NCBI GenBank assembly: GCA_017506865.1
Contig: JAFCMP010000110.1
Span: 1 to 64,000 of the forward strand
Source: Tribonema minus
Lineage: Eukaryota > Sar > Xanthophyceae > Tribonematales > Tribonemataceae
DNA: 64,000 nt
Direction: 5' to 3'
The translations under genes and the position numbers were made by a program. Every line of letters starts with the position of its first letter. Within the stretch, counting starts at the first letter, position 1. Below, one piece after another: positions 8,605-17,749 of this stretch. The notes below the pieces were generated by a model. That model was not told the origin of the DNA. It was given only the letters and a program-made list of their open reading frames with translations, and ran no database searches.

Positions 8605-9888
8605 ATGAGCGTACCGGCGTCTTTATCATACCCTCAGCTCCGGCCAGTCAGTTGCTCTGGAATCAGTTCCAGATTCAGCAGCCCCCCGGTGTCTGGCACC
8701 TCATTCGCACCCGGTTCGATCATCTCTATAGATATCGCGAATTGCGGGGCACGGAACATGTTTTTGGACCCGGCGAATACCATGCTGAGCTTCACGGTGA
8801 ACACAACTTTAGTAGGTGGAACCGCGCCTACGTACGGATGCCACGGGTACAACTGGATTCAGTCACTCACCCTGTGGAGTAGCGCGGGAAGTTCGCAATT
8901 GGAGCAAATCACCAATTACAACGCCCTACATGCCGCGCTGAGGGACTTATGCAGCTCGCAAGATATGGTCCGCACTAGGGATAGCATTCTCCTAGGCAGT
9001 GACCCAACCAGACTGCGCTCGCCGGTTCAGAATGCCGCGGCTGTTACTTCCGTACAGTACAGCGTGCCCTTAATTTCCATTATTGGATTGCTTTCCAACA
9101 CAGACAGAATGTTGCCCATTCACGCTCTTGGGTCCGCTTTAAGGCTTGACGTCGAAATTGCGCAGGCATCAACTGCGATTGCCTCGGGAGGGACAGTTGC
9201 TGCTACGAGTGCGACGTGTAGTCTGAGCAACGTCACACTGGACTGCAGCTATATCACGCTCGTTGACTCCGCCGCCGACCAGATCAAGAGTTTGACCGGA
9301 AATCGATATGACTGGTCGTCGAGCCAATGGAAATGCTACAGAACGATACATAGCGCCGGGGCTCTTAGCAACAGCGTCATGATCCCAAGTAGGGTGAGCA
9401 GTATGAAAAGTCTGATCATCATTCAACGGGAGGCCGCTACGGAATACAACATAGCTGCGTCGTCAGTAACCCAGAGAATTAGAAACCAGCTCAAACAATT
9501 TGCGGTGCGTGTTGGGGGTAGCTGGGTGACAACAGTCCCGATCCAATGCGGTGCTCAGGCCCTGCCCGCCTACCTTGAAGCTACACGCATCTTTTCCAAC
9601 CCGGCCAGCGAGAGTACATGCGGTCTTATCGCCAGCGATTCATGGACGCTTGACACCAGCGTTGCCCCTACAACGACGAGCGTTGAGGGATCGTTTATGA
9701 TCGCCTCGGAGTTGGACGTTTTCAGCCAGCAGAAGCTCGTCAGCGGGCACAGCACTTCAGCCAACGCCCTAGTGTGCGAGATTGTCTACAGCGCCGCTCC
9801 TCTTGGCGTTAATATCGACAGTTTTTGCGAGGCGGATGCTCAGTTCCACATCGATGGCGCAACGGGGTCGATCATGGTGGCAGTTTGA
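8605..9888 (+). CDS. major capsid protein, double jelly roll
   Basis: A 427-residue protein, beta-rich throughout. Features typical of Polinton-like and virophage capsid proteins are visible. An early segment MFLDPANTMLSFTVN is the 'YLDP-NSYL-F' strand, followed by WIQSLTLWSSAGSSQLEQI. Later come repeated strand patterns such as RMLPIHALGSALRLDVEI. It ends the plus-strand structural operon. This is the best single marker that the element can encode, or once encoded, virions. Confidence 0.85.
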   Translation: MSVPASLSYPQLRPVSCSGISSRFSSPPVSGTSFAPGSIISIDIANCGARNMFLDPANTMLSFTVNTTLVGGTAPTYGCHGYNWIQSLTLWSSAGSSQLEQITNYNALHAALRDLCSSQDMVRTRDSILLGSDPTRLRSPVQNAAAVTSVQYSVPLISIIGLLSNTDRMLPIHALGSALRLDVEIAQASTAIASGGTVAATSATCSLSNVTLDCSYITLVDSAADQIKSLTGNRYDWSSSQWKCYRTIHSAGALSNSVMIPSRVSSMKSLIIIQREAATEYNIAASSVTQRIRNQLKQFAVRVGGSWVTTVPIQCGAQALPAYLEATRIFSNPASESTCGLIASDSWTLDTSVAPTTTSVEGSFMIASELDVFSQQKLVSGHSTSANALVCEIVYSAAPLGVNIDSFCEADAQFHIDGATGSIMVAV

Positions 9889-9922
9889 GTAGGTGAAATG
9901 TAAATGATAAATTGTTTTTTCA

Positions 9923-10324
9923 TTATGACTCGTCACAATCTGAGATTTTCTTGAACTGCACTGAAATGAAATGATGCCCGAGAGTAACCGCCAACCCCAA
10001 CGTGGCGGGTATCAACACTCGCACTTTGAGACGGCGCGGCGCTCTGTCGCAGTAGAACGTGCCCTGCGCACTGTCCGATGTGCTGGCGAGCGCGACGGTC
10101 ACCCAGCCGTCGCTGCCCGTGGTCGACGTGTCGAGACACCGCGCGATCTCCGGCGCGCTGAATTGCAGCGCGTACGCGACCGTAGCCGTCAGCGAGGGGG
10201 CGATGAACGAGACGGTTGCGCGGTACGGCCCGATCGGCATCTCCGGTACCTGTACTTCGAATTGGCAAGGCGCGTCGAACGCGTTGACGGCATCGCGTGA
10301 TCGCACCGTGAGCGTGTAGTCCAT
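9923..10324 (-). CDS. hypothetical beta-rich protein of the element
   Basis: A 133-residue protein from the start at 10324 (MDYTLTVRSRDAV). It is converging with the major capsid gene, and its stop lies 34 bases beyond the capsid stop. The alternating pattern (YRATVSFIAPSLT) suggests a beta-sandwich, possibly another minor virion protein. A CTTTAAATATT motif lies 13 to 31 bases upstream, which decides for the 10324 start over 10387. Confidence 0.6.
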   Translation of the reverse strand: MDYTLTVRSRDAVNAFDAPCQFEVQVPEMPIGPYRATVSFIAPSLTATVAYALQFSAPEIARCLDTSTTGSDGWVTVALASTSDSAQGTFYCDRAPRRLKVRVLIPATLGLAVTLGHHFISVQFKKISDCDES

Positions 10325-10331
10325 CGTTTCT

Positions 10332-10529
10332 CTAGTCACAATATTTAAAGTGAACATACACAATACAACATTCAGATGCAGCGTCATTCACAGCCACGCA
10401 CGGCGCGAACTGCCTGAACTGCGACGCGCTCTCGCACGACTCGTACGTGAATCGCACGTGCCCCATTCGGACGCGACCAGACGTCCCCCGGTCGACCCTC
10501 ACGGGACACGAGACGCGATCGCGCTTCAC
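10332..10529 (-). CDS. possible small ORF at the element's right end
   Basis: A 65-codon ORF (MKRDRVSCPVRVDRG) upstream of the gene starting at 10324. Its composition is plausible for a small element gene, but it overlaps the promoter-like motif at 10337-10355 and has no recognised domain. Confidence 0.25.
   Translation of the reverse strand: MKRDRVSCPVRVDRGTSGRVRMGHVRFTYESCESASQFRQFAPCVAVNDAASECCIVYVHFKYCD
10337..10355 (-). promoter_or_regulatory. promoter-like motif CTTTAAATATT (second copy)
   Basis: On the minus strand this reads GTTCACTTTAAATATTGTG. It shares its core and its distance to the start codon with the motif upstream of the gene starting at 5957. Confidence 0.5.
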
Positions 10530-10623
10530 GAAATTGTAAAGTGCTCGTAAAGTGCTTAAAGTGGGGCCGGCCGCTCGCTCTCCTCCCCGTATACGTAATT
10601 CTATGATGTGTTTGGGCCAAGTT

Positions 10624-10762
10624 TACAACTTTACAACTTTACAAGCGATCTGAGAACTTCCAGGAGCTGTCAGCCGTCAGATCAGCTCAAATTACTCTAT
10701 GTCGTTTTTCTCTCTTTTCATTCTAAAAACTTTCAAAATCAATGTAAAGTTGTAAAGTTGTA
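10624..10762. repeat. perfect 20-bp inverted repeat near the element's right end
   Basis: The arm at 10624-10643 (TACAACTTTACAACTTTACA) is the exact reverse complement of 10743-10762, with about 100 bases between. Direct AAAGTG repeats lie at 10537-10563. It may belong to the terminal region of the Polinton-like element; the left terminus needed to prove this is outside the window. Confidence 0.7.
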
Positions 10763-10993
10763 GAATTGACCAGAATCCATCGACCAGAGTAGGGAGGATG
10801 TCAGAGATCCGGACCTTAACGCCTTACAAGGCGTCTCACTAGGGCAGACGCCCTTCTGACGGGATCCTGACGCCCCGACGGCGGGGCGGAGGAGGCGGAT
10901 GAGCGAGAGACCGGCTTTACAAGGAGTTTACACGCGCGCGCCAGGAGGGGAGGTCTGCACGGTACAACGGGGGGCGGGGCACGTGTATACGCA

Positions 10994-11348
10994 CAGTGGA
11001 GGGTGTGAACAGTGGAGGGTGTGAGCAGTGCAGGGTGTGAACAGTGGAGGGTGTGAGCAGTGGAGGGTGTGAACAGTGGAGGGTGTGGGTTTAGGGTTAG
11101 GGTTTAGGCTCAGGGTTCAGGGTTCATTCAGGGTTAGGTGTGAACAGTGGATGTTGTGAACAATGGAGGGTGGATGGTATGTACAATGGAGGGTGGAGGG
11201 TGTGAACAGTGGAGGGTGGAGGGTGTGAACAGTGGAGGGTGTGAACAGTGGAGGGTGTGAACAGTGGAGGGTGTGAACAGTGGAGGGTGTGAACAGTGGA
11301 GGGTGTGAACAGTGGAGGGTGGAGGGTGTGAACAGTGGAGGGTGTGAG
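10994..11348 (+). repeat. 16-bp minisatellite
   Basis: Tandem units of the type AGTGGAGGGTGTGAAC, interrupted near 11090-11140 by a telomere-like GGGTTAGGGTTTAGG stretch. ORFs through it have no stops only because of the repeat unit, and I do not regard them as genes. Confidence 0.95.
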
Positions 11349-11353
11349 CAATC

Positions 11354-11585
11354 ATGTTCCCGTATACCCCTCTTATACCCGTATGCCCCCCCTATACCCA
11401 TATGCCCCCCATATACCCGTATGCCCCCCATATACCCGTATGCCCCCCCCATATACCAGTATACCCCCCCATATACCCGTATGCCCCCCCTATACCCGTA
11501 TGCCCCCCATATACCCGTATGCCCCCCCCATATACCAGTATACCCCCCCTATACCCGTATGCCCCCCCTATACCCATATACCCCC
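11354..11585 (+). repeat. 19-20-bp C-rich minisatellite
   Basis: Tandem units of the type CCCCCCATATACCCGTATG follow the first minisatellite directly. They spell a Tyr/Pro-rich peptide in all three plus frames, which is a repeat artefact. Confidence 0.95.
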
Positions 11586-11608
11586 CGAGTGGAGTATAAT
11601 ATCCAATA

Positions 11609-12040
11609 TTATACTCCAGTGGCAAGTTTGTAGCAATTCTGATCATAATGACCAGAATAGTGGGTAGTCTTGGCGGCCTCTTGGTCGCGGCAGCATCGCT
11701 CGGGGTCTGCTGCAGTCTTCGCCGCCCGCGACGCCACCTGTGCCTCGAAGCAGGTAACGTCCACCATGAGCGGTAGGTGGCGTGTCGGGTCGTCGTAGCC
11801 GGTCACCGGGAAGGCGTCGGCAGGCAGCACGATGTCCATCCTGCGACTCCCCGGCGGCCCGGCGGACCCCAGAAACGGCGTGTAGTCCTCGTCCACCAGT
11901 CCCGTTTTGAGGTATTGCCGTAGGCAACGTACATTCAGAATTAATGTCAAAGTTTTCGGCAATTTTGGCACGTATGGACTTGTATTTATAAAGGCCCAAG
12001 GGAGGCCGGGTTGCCTATGCAATCGAAAAGCTTGCGTCAA
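11609..12040 (-). pseudogene. remnant with restriction-like endonuclease features from a non-LTR retrotransposon
   Basis: A 143-codon frame on the minus strand, directly downstream of the large retrotransposon ORF. The sequence RRMDIVLPAD, then LPLMVDVTCFEAQ, then EAAKTTHY follows the D--D---K order of restriction-like endonuclease domains that end such elements. It ends against the minisatellite and lacks a reverse transcriptase part. A TATAAATA stretch lies inside at 11983-11991. I read it as the 3' piece of a second, related element. It could also be a small gene; the evidence is limited to the motif order. Confidence 0.45.
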
Positions 12041-12049
12041 CGCAGCAGC

Positions 12050-15000
12050 CTAGTCTGCGCTGTGCCCTAGGAGTTTGGATACCGGCGCCGCAACACAGCC
12101 CAGCATTCGCGCTCCACGTGTGTATGCCATGACGCGCTCCGCCAACTCCCGCGCCAGCGATATGCTCAGCTCAATGTGGATCTGACGCTTAGCTAACCCG
12201 GCCTTGCGTAACACATCTGCCTTCCCCCCCCCTGAGCACAGTGCTGAGTGCATTGCCAACTCCTTAACAAAAAGGCTTGTCTGCTTGCCCAGCCGTCCGT
12301 ACGACTCCTGCACGAATGGCACAAAAGCCCAAGATGACGTCAAGGTGCCGGTGTGGTGCTTGACCTTCGCGTCCTCCCCCACCCCAGCAGCATAGCCGTC
12401 CGTGTTCGAGGCATTTGTTTTGCCTGTCAGGTACGAGCTCGCTGTGGGTGCGCGCACACTTGTGTCTAGCACTATTCCCTTGTTACGGTATGCACTGCTA
12501 AAGTGCAGACACCCTGGGTCAATGACTGTGTCCGCCCGATACCCCGGTACCTTGAAGACGCTAGCGTCCTCATTGCGGACAATAGAGACATGGTGCTGTC
12601 TCAAGATGCGCTGTAGGCACCGCTTTTGGGCAGTGTGTGTCGCGTTGTGCCCCCGTATGTGCTGGCTGGGGCAGCTGATCGCATGCGTGGAGGTGGGGCT
12701 CACGTCACTGCACCGCCATGGGCACACCTCGCCCTGTATGCCCCACCCGTCTATAAAGATCGCAACCATAATCATCGTGGCTGCTGCCATACTGGACATG
12801 GGCGCCGCACCCGGGCGGTCATTGGCAGCGGGTGGCACGCTCATCCACGCCATTGCCCCGGACGCACGCTGGCTGCGCAGCTGCGCCAGGACCCGCGCGC
12901 TAGCCTGTTGGCGGCGGCGGCTGGTGTCACGCAAGTCACCAATAAGTGTAGCCTGCGTCGGCTTGCCCACGGCACCAGCCGAGGCAGCCTCTAGGTCCTC
13001 CACCAGGCAGTCCTCGTATTGACGTCGAAGAACATTTGAAAGGCCGGCTTGTAGTCCGTGCGTGAAGTGACCGCGCCGGCGGCGGGGCACTACCTTTCTG
13101 CAGATCTCGTCAGCATAGGCCTCCCAGTCGTCGTCGTCGTCCTCCTGCCCGCCGCTGCAGCTGCTTTCTTCCGCGCTAGTTTGTGTTTTAGCGGGCGTGG
13201 AAGAGGCAGCCGCGGCAGCGGCTTGAGGGCCAGGTACGGTCGCCGCCGCAGCGGCCGCCTCGGCGCCAGGCACAATGCCGTGGGTGTGTGGGGCTGGCTC
13301 AGTGGTCCCCGTCTCCGTGACGGCAGTTGCGGCGTAGATCGCTTGCACCGCAGTGGGGAGCGTCGACGCTGCGGCCGTTGTATCCGCTGCCCACCGTAGC
13401 AACGATGCTGGGAGCTGCTCGGCCACAGCTGTGCGTGATTTTTCGCCGCCATCAGCTGTCAGCGCTCGCGTAGAGCGTCGCACGGCCTCGATGATTGGCG
13501 GCAGTCCCTGGTCCTCGCGTATTGCGCATGAGTGCTGCGCGAACCAGGTGACTGCGCCGTGTTCGTCAGTGCCGAGCCTCAGGGCCCCTGCTGCCACAGT
13601 GGCATGAATTATTGCAGGCCGCAGTGTTGTGCATGCCTGGGCCGTGTATGCGGCTGGTGCCAGTAGCCCCAAAAGCGGCATGCCCAGACCGCCTCGTCGC
13701 TCCGGCAACCGTGACGCCCGCAGTGGCACTGCGATGTCCGTGAGTTCTGGCGGGCCCAAGCGCGGCAATACCAGCACGCTGCCACTGCTGGCTACCTCAT
13801 TGTCACCAGCAGTGCAGGCGGCCAGCAGGTGTGACTTCATGACTGCCGCGGTAGCGCAGCCGTGCAGGTGCAGCATGCGTTCAAGCGTCCATGCACAGAA
13901 CCCGTCAAATGCGTGCAGCCATGTCTCACTCAAAGCCGTGTCAACGACCCGAGCTAAGAAGCCCATGCGCTTTGTCAGTGACCTGCGCAGAATGAATTGT
14001 GCTGCCTGTAGGTGATGCCGCGCCATCCCAGCTAGCTGCCACGACAATCGCCATGTCCCTGCGTCAACAAGATGCTTGCTCATGGCAGCATGCACATAGG
14101 CTGGGTGCCCTACCGGTACCCCGACCGACGTAAAGCCCTGACTGGATTCTGGCATGGTGGCGTCCACAAACGGTATGTCAAGGGCGCGCAGGCGTGCTCT
14201 GGCCGCTTCATCAAACACTGTGCCGCGCATGGCAATGGCCAGCGACTTGTCTGGTCGAACGCGTAGGCCCCCTGCCGCAAGCCGACGGATCACCTCTGCC
14301 ACCCCAGCGGCCGCTGCATCGTCGAAGTAGGCAGCTTGCAGCACGTTGAGGTCATCCAGGAAAGCGCAGTGCGGGGCTGGCGGTTCCGCTGTGCTGTGGC
14401 CGTAGGCCGGCATACTGCCGGGCGTCGCACTCACTCCATCAGGGTAGAAGAGTAGGAATGCCGCTGCCACTGCAAAGTACAGCGGCCCTAGAGGGTCCCC
14501 TTGCTGGCACCCTAGGTGGGAGCAGATAATGCGAGCTTCACCGTTCACCTCCACTCGCATCTCTGGGGCAGTGTCACCACAGTATACGGACTCAAAGTGC
14601 GGGAGCAGCTCCGGACAGAAGAGCATAAGTCCCCGCACAATGGCGGCGCGATCCACACTGTTAAATGCGTTCTCACAGTCCAGCTGGATTGTGGTGCCAT
14701 ACAGCTCGTGCCACACGCGCGCGCGCGCTGCCACATGCTCGACGCCAGACCGGTATCCTACGCCAAACTGCGACATGGAGGCCAGCAGCCCCGATATTTT
14801 GCCCTTGACACCCCGTGCCGCTGTGGACCCGAGGAGTCTGCGCCAGACACTGGAGCAGGCGATCGGACGCCGCTTCTGTCCTATGCCTGAGAGGGCCGCG
14901 GCGCGGAGAAGCCGTTGCGATTGCTCCGGCAGCAGTTCGGGCTCAACAAGCAGCGTCGTGAACACCTTGGCCAGGTGATGGGCGAATGCCGGTTCCATCA

Positions 15001-17596
15001 CATCCGATTCTGAATCACCAGCTAGTCCTGGCGAGGCACTGCCCACGGGGCGGGTGGCTGCTTTCACTGGTGCACCAGGCCCAGCGGCCATCAAGAGGTG
15101 TTCATAGCGTAGGCCGTCCAGCCCTCCTGCCTTCCCCGCCCCTGCTGCGGACAAGGTCGACAGTATGTCTGTCGCCTCCACCTCGAGGCGCCGTCCGGCT
15201 GCGCTGGCAGCATCCTCAGGCCTATCGCTGCGATCATGCGCCTGACCCGATTCGAAGACGGGACTGCCGCTGCCAGCGGGCCCGGCGGTCGTTGCCACCC
15301 CTGCGCCGTGCAAGCAGTGCCGCCGGGCGTCGCGTACCAGGCCGCGCACTTGCTCCATTGGCGTATCGACTACCCCGGGCCGGGTGCCAGTTTCAGGGTG
15401 CTTTGCTGCCAGCACCTGTGCCGTGACCTCGTCTGCTGGGGCGCATGCTTCACGCGCCTCTAGTCGTGCGGCAGCCAGGCCTACCCCCCGTCGCTTGCCT
15501 GAGAGGGCAGCGCATGCTGTTTGCTGCCTGGAGTCAGCCTCCGTCCAGTCGGCATCGAAGTTCGTTTGTGCCGACGCCGTAGCTGCGTTGTTTGGTTTGG
15601 GGGCCCGCAGCGCCGCTGCTGCTGACAGCGTCTTTCTCAGTAGCTCCGCAAAGTCGCCAGACAGCAACGCTGCCAGCCGGGCCGCAGGCGGCATACCGGT
15701 TCCCTCCGGTTGCCTACCAAAGGCCATTGCTGCTAGCAGGTGCAGCAGCCTGTAGCCGCGCTGCACTAGAGTCTGAGAAACCTGATGAGCAAACGCCCCG
15801 GCACCATGGTGGAGGCGCACCCGTGCCGCCTCACGTGCACTGTCTGTGGCGTCCGCCAGTAGTCGTGTGGCGTGCTCCACTAGCCGTGCCCACTGGGTGC
15901 ACTGCAGCTGAGTGCGGAAGGGGTTGGCAGTCGTGGTGAACCGTAGCAGCAGTAGATCCGCCTCATTGGTCTGGTCAAGTGCGTGGACGACCGAGGGCGT
16001 CGAGAGGTCCCAAGCCAGGGATGCTCGTGACTGGGGCTTTGAGGGCCTGCCACTGGTGGTGGTGGTCGGGGGGGGCGGTGACGCGGCATCGTCCGGCGGG
16101 TCCAAGTCCATGTCCGCCCATCCCACGGCCGTCCCGTGGGGGGGGCTGCTGTCCTGCAGCCTTAGGCTGTTAGACTGAGTGCGGCTGCCGGCGCTGCCAG
16201 GCGGTGCTGCAGCAGCTGCCGTTCGGCGCCGGCGTTGCGCGCCGGTTGCCGTGGCCGCCGGGCGTTTCTTGCTGGACTTTGAGTTGGCAGCGCCACTAGC
16301 CGGCACCGCCGGTGGCTTTGGAGGTGTCGCTGCGGCAGCCCCCGCCGCCGCGGCCGCGCCGTCGCTACCCGCACCCCCGCCCTCGGACTGGCCCGGGGGT
16401 ACTGCCGGGCGTGCGCGCGTGGGGGCGCTTCCATTCCGTCGACACGTGTGGCATGGCGAGGTCAGCGCGCATTGCCTCTGCCCCGCGCTGGCTGACATAT
16501 GGACCAGACCGCAGGCACCTGTGCATGCACTCAGCTTCCTTACCGCCCGTAGGAAGTCTTCTGCCGTGCAACCATACATGGTGCTCATCTCCTGCACACG
16601 CTTGGCATGGTGTGCCCCAGTGTTGCAGGTACTGCTGCCTGAAGGGGCACGGTCACCGGATGGGTCGTGATCAACCTGCTGCCGGATGCCCTTGGCGTAT
16701 GCTGCCGCCAGATTTTGCTGACAGTGTGATGTGCTCGCCTCAGGGTTCAGCATCGACCTCGTGCAGCTACCACCGTTGAAGTGGGCCACTACCGGTGCCA
16801 TGCGGCTCGCAGCTGACAGTTTGCCTCGCTGTTTGCTGTCCTCTTTCTGACCAAGCTGCCAAAATGCCAGTGTGCATAAAGGACACCTCAGTGGCTCAGG
16901 CTGCTGTGGCAACTGCAGCGCAGTACGGGGCTGTGTCCGACTCGGAGCCGTGATGTGGGTGCTGTTAGCTTGAGTGGTCGCCGACGCTGTCATAGTGGTT
17001 GGCAAGGGCGGAGCTGCCGCAGGGGCGACAAGCAGTTCAAAGTGTCCCACATTTGTATATAGCCCAGGCGGCGTCCACAGCACATCCAGATGGCAGTCAG
17101 GCTGAGCTGGAGTTTGGCACAAAATGAAGCCAAAAACCAGGAACCAGCAGGGGGCATGAGGAGGAAGGGGGTTATGGTCTTGGTGTGCAGTCACACGCGG
17201 CGCAGTCTCTGGCTGACATGCAGCAGTCACGCCAACGTTGCCCAAGGTGGCACGTGGAGCTTGCAGCTCAGGCGGAGACTGATTGCAAAATTGCTGCACC
17301 AGCCCAGGCGGAGACCGTTTGCAAAGGACGTGGTCCGTGGCTCGTGGAGCTTGCAGCCCAGCGGAGACTGTTGGCCAATCCCTGGCTGCACCAGGTGCCC
17401 AACACTCCGTATACCACCGCAAACTCAGCCTACCTCTTTTCTTCCACGATGCATCATGTCCCGCATCGTGTTTCTTATAAATACTAGCCTGCGCGCGCGC
17501 AATCTGCATGGCGGCAGAGCACCGCAGTGTGTTTTCGGCTCGCAGTGCCGTATTGTCGTAGCCAACTGCTTGCAAGTGTTGGAGAGTACAGCGCAT
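12050..17596 (-). CDS. non-LTR retrotransposon ORF: reverse transcriptase plus restriction-like endonuclease
   Basis: A 1848-codon open frame. The N-terminal 700 residues are Ala/Pro-rich with a CPLC (near residue 239) and a later cysteine cluster ending SPCHTC. The reverse transcriptase occupies roughly residues 820-1150: GLDGLRYEHLL (near 825), QLDCENAFNSVD (near 967), CQQGDPLGPLYFAV (near 1028) and the catalytic FLDD box (near 1080). Near residue 1640 is a C-(x)n-HAISCP-(x)n-GHN zinc motif. It is followed by a PD-(D/E)xK-like domain (GYRADTVIDPG, GIVLDTS, near 1684-1720) and WAFVPFVQESYG. This order, RT then zinc motif then endonuclease, is that of R2/NeSL/Utopia-type elements; the clade is not resolved. 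The frame is uninterrupted. The true start may be downstream of 17596. Confidence 0.88.
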   Translation of the reverse strand: MRCTLQHLQAVGYDNTALRAENTLRCSAAMQIARAQASIYKKHDAGHDASWKKRGRLSLRWYTECWAPGAARDWPTVSAGLQAPRATDHVLCKRSPPGLVQQFCNQSPPELQAPRATLGNVGVTAACQPETAPRVTAHQDHNPLPPHAPCWFLVFGFILCQTPAQPDCHLDVLWTPPGLYTNVGHFELLVAPAAAPPLPTTMTASATTQANSTHITAPSRTQPRTALQLPQQPEPLRCPLCTLAFWQLGQKEDSKQRGKLSAASRMAPVVAHFNGGSCTRSMLNPEASTSHCQQNLAAAYAKGIRQQVDHDPSGDRAPSGSSTCNTGAHHAKRVQEMSTMYGCTAEDFLRAVRKLSACTGACGLVHMSASAGQRQCALTSPCHTCRRNGSAPTRARPAVPPGQSEGGGAGSDGAAAAAGAAAATPPKPPAVPASGAANSKSSKKRPAATATGAQRRRRTAAAAAPPGSAGSRTQSNSLRLQDSSPPHGTAVGWADMDLDPPDDAASPPPPTTTTSGRPSKPQSRASLAWDLSTPSVVHALDQTNEADLLLLRFTTTANPFRTQLQCTQWARLVEHATRLLADATDSAREAARVRLHHGAGAFAHQVSQTLVQRGYRLLHLLAAMAFGRQPEGTGMPPAARLAALLSGDFAELLRKTLSAAAALRAPKPNNAATASAQTNFDADWTEADSRQQTACAALSGKRRGVGLAAARLEAREACAPADEVTAQVLAAKHPETGTRPGVVDTPMEQVRGLVRDARRHCLHGAGVATTAGPAGSGSPVFESGQAHDRSDRPEDAASAAGRRLEVEATDILSTLSAAGAGKAGGLDGLRYEHLLMAAGPGAPVKAATRPVGSASPGLAGDSESDVMEPAFAHHLAKVFTTLLVEPELLPEQSQRLLRAAALSGIGQKRRPIACSSVWRRLLGSTAARGVKGKISGLLASMSQFGVGYRSGVEHVAARARVWHELYGTTIQLDCENAFNSVDRAAIVRGLMLFCPELLPHFESVYCGDTAPEMRVEVNGEARIICSHLGCQQGDPLGPLYFAVAAAFLLFYPDGVSATPGSMPAYGHSTAEPPAPHCAFLDDLNVLQAAYFDDAAAAGVAEVIRRLAAGGLRVRPDKSLAIAMRGTVFDEAARARLRALDIPFVDATMPESSQGFTSVGVPVGHPAYVHAAMSKHLVDAGTWRLSWQLAGMARHHLQAAQFILRRSLTKRMGFLARVVDTALSETWLHAFDGFCAWTLERMLHLHGCATAAVMKSHLLAACTAGDNEVASSGSVLVLPRLGPPELTDIAVPLRASRLPERRGGLGMPLLGLLAPAAYTAQACTTLRPAIIHATVAAGALRLGTDEHGAVTWFAQHSCAIREDQGLPPIIEAVRRSTRALTADGGEKSRTAVAEQLPASLLRWAADTTAAASTLPTAVQAIYAATAVTETGTTEPAPHTHGIVPGAEAAAAAATVPGPQAAAAAASSTPAKTQTSAEESSCSGGQEDDDDDWEAYADEICRKVVPRRRRGHFTHGLQAGLSNVLRRQYEDCLVEDLEAASAGAVGKPTQATLIGDLRDTSRRRQQASARVLAQLRSQRASGAMAWMSVPPAANDRPGAAPMSSMAAATMIMVAIFIDGWGIQGEVCPWRCSDVSPTSTHAISCPSQHIRGHNATHTAQKRCLQRILRQHHVSIVRNEDASVFKVPGYRADTVIDPGCLHFSSAYRNKGIVLDTSVRAPTASSYLTGKTNASNTDGYAAGVGEDAKVKHHTGTLTSSWAFVPFVQESYGRLGKQTSLFVKELAMHSALCSGGGKADVLRKAGLAKRQIHIELSISLARELAERVMAYTRGARMLGCVAAPVSKLLGHSAD

Positions 17597-17749
17597 GCAC
17601 GCACCTCATGTATTATTAAAATGCGGGAGCTTTCGCCAAGTTTGACTTCAGCCTCATGTGGTCCCATGAGGTCCTCGGGCAGCAACGCTTTCAAATAGCG
17701 TCATGCCCTCAATCATATCTTCAAGGCATTGAATGCTTGTCGAAAACGG

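Larger units (their letters stand above)
1..10950. mobile_element. Polinton-like element (PLV/Maverick group), right-hand part
   Basis: About 14 compact intronless ORFs sit in tight blocks on both strands, unlike the intron-rich host genes to the right. The hallmark set is present: D5-type primase-helicase, rve integrase, packaging ATPase, minor and major capsid proteins. The left end lies outside the window. The right end is not sharply defined; an inverted repeat at 10.62-10.76 kb and the minisatellite start at 10.99 kb bracket it. The reading frames in view are open and the part seen looks whole, so the copy is probably young. Family membership is inferred from gene content and motifs, not from a search. 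Confidence 0.9.

Noticed and set aside
11117-11667. Frames open in several phases, rich in Tyr/Pro or His/Ser/Thr
   Set aside because: Products of the two minisatellites, whose units lack stops in all phases.
12402-17698. Plus-strand frames of 100-206 codons
   Set aside because: Antisense shadows of the GC-rich retrotransposon ORF, without recognisable domains.
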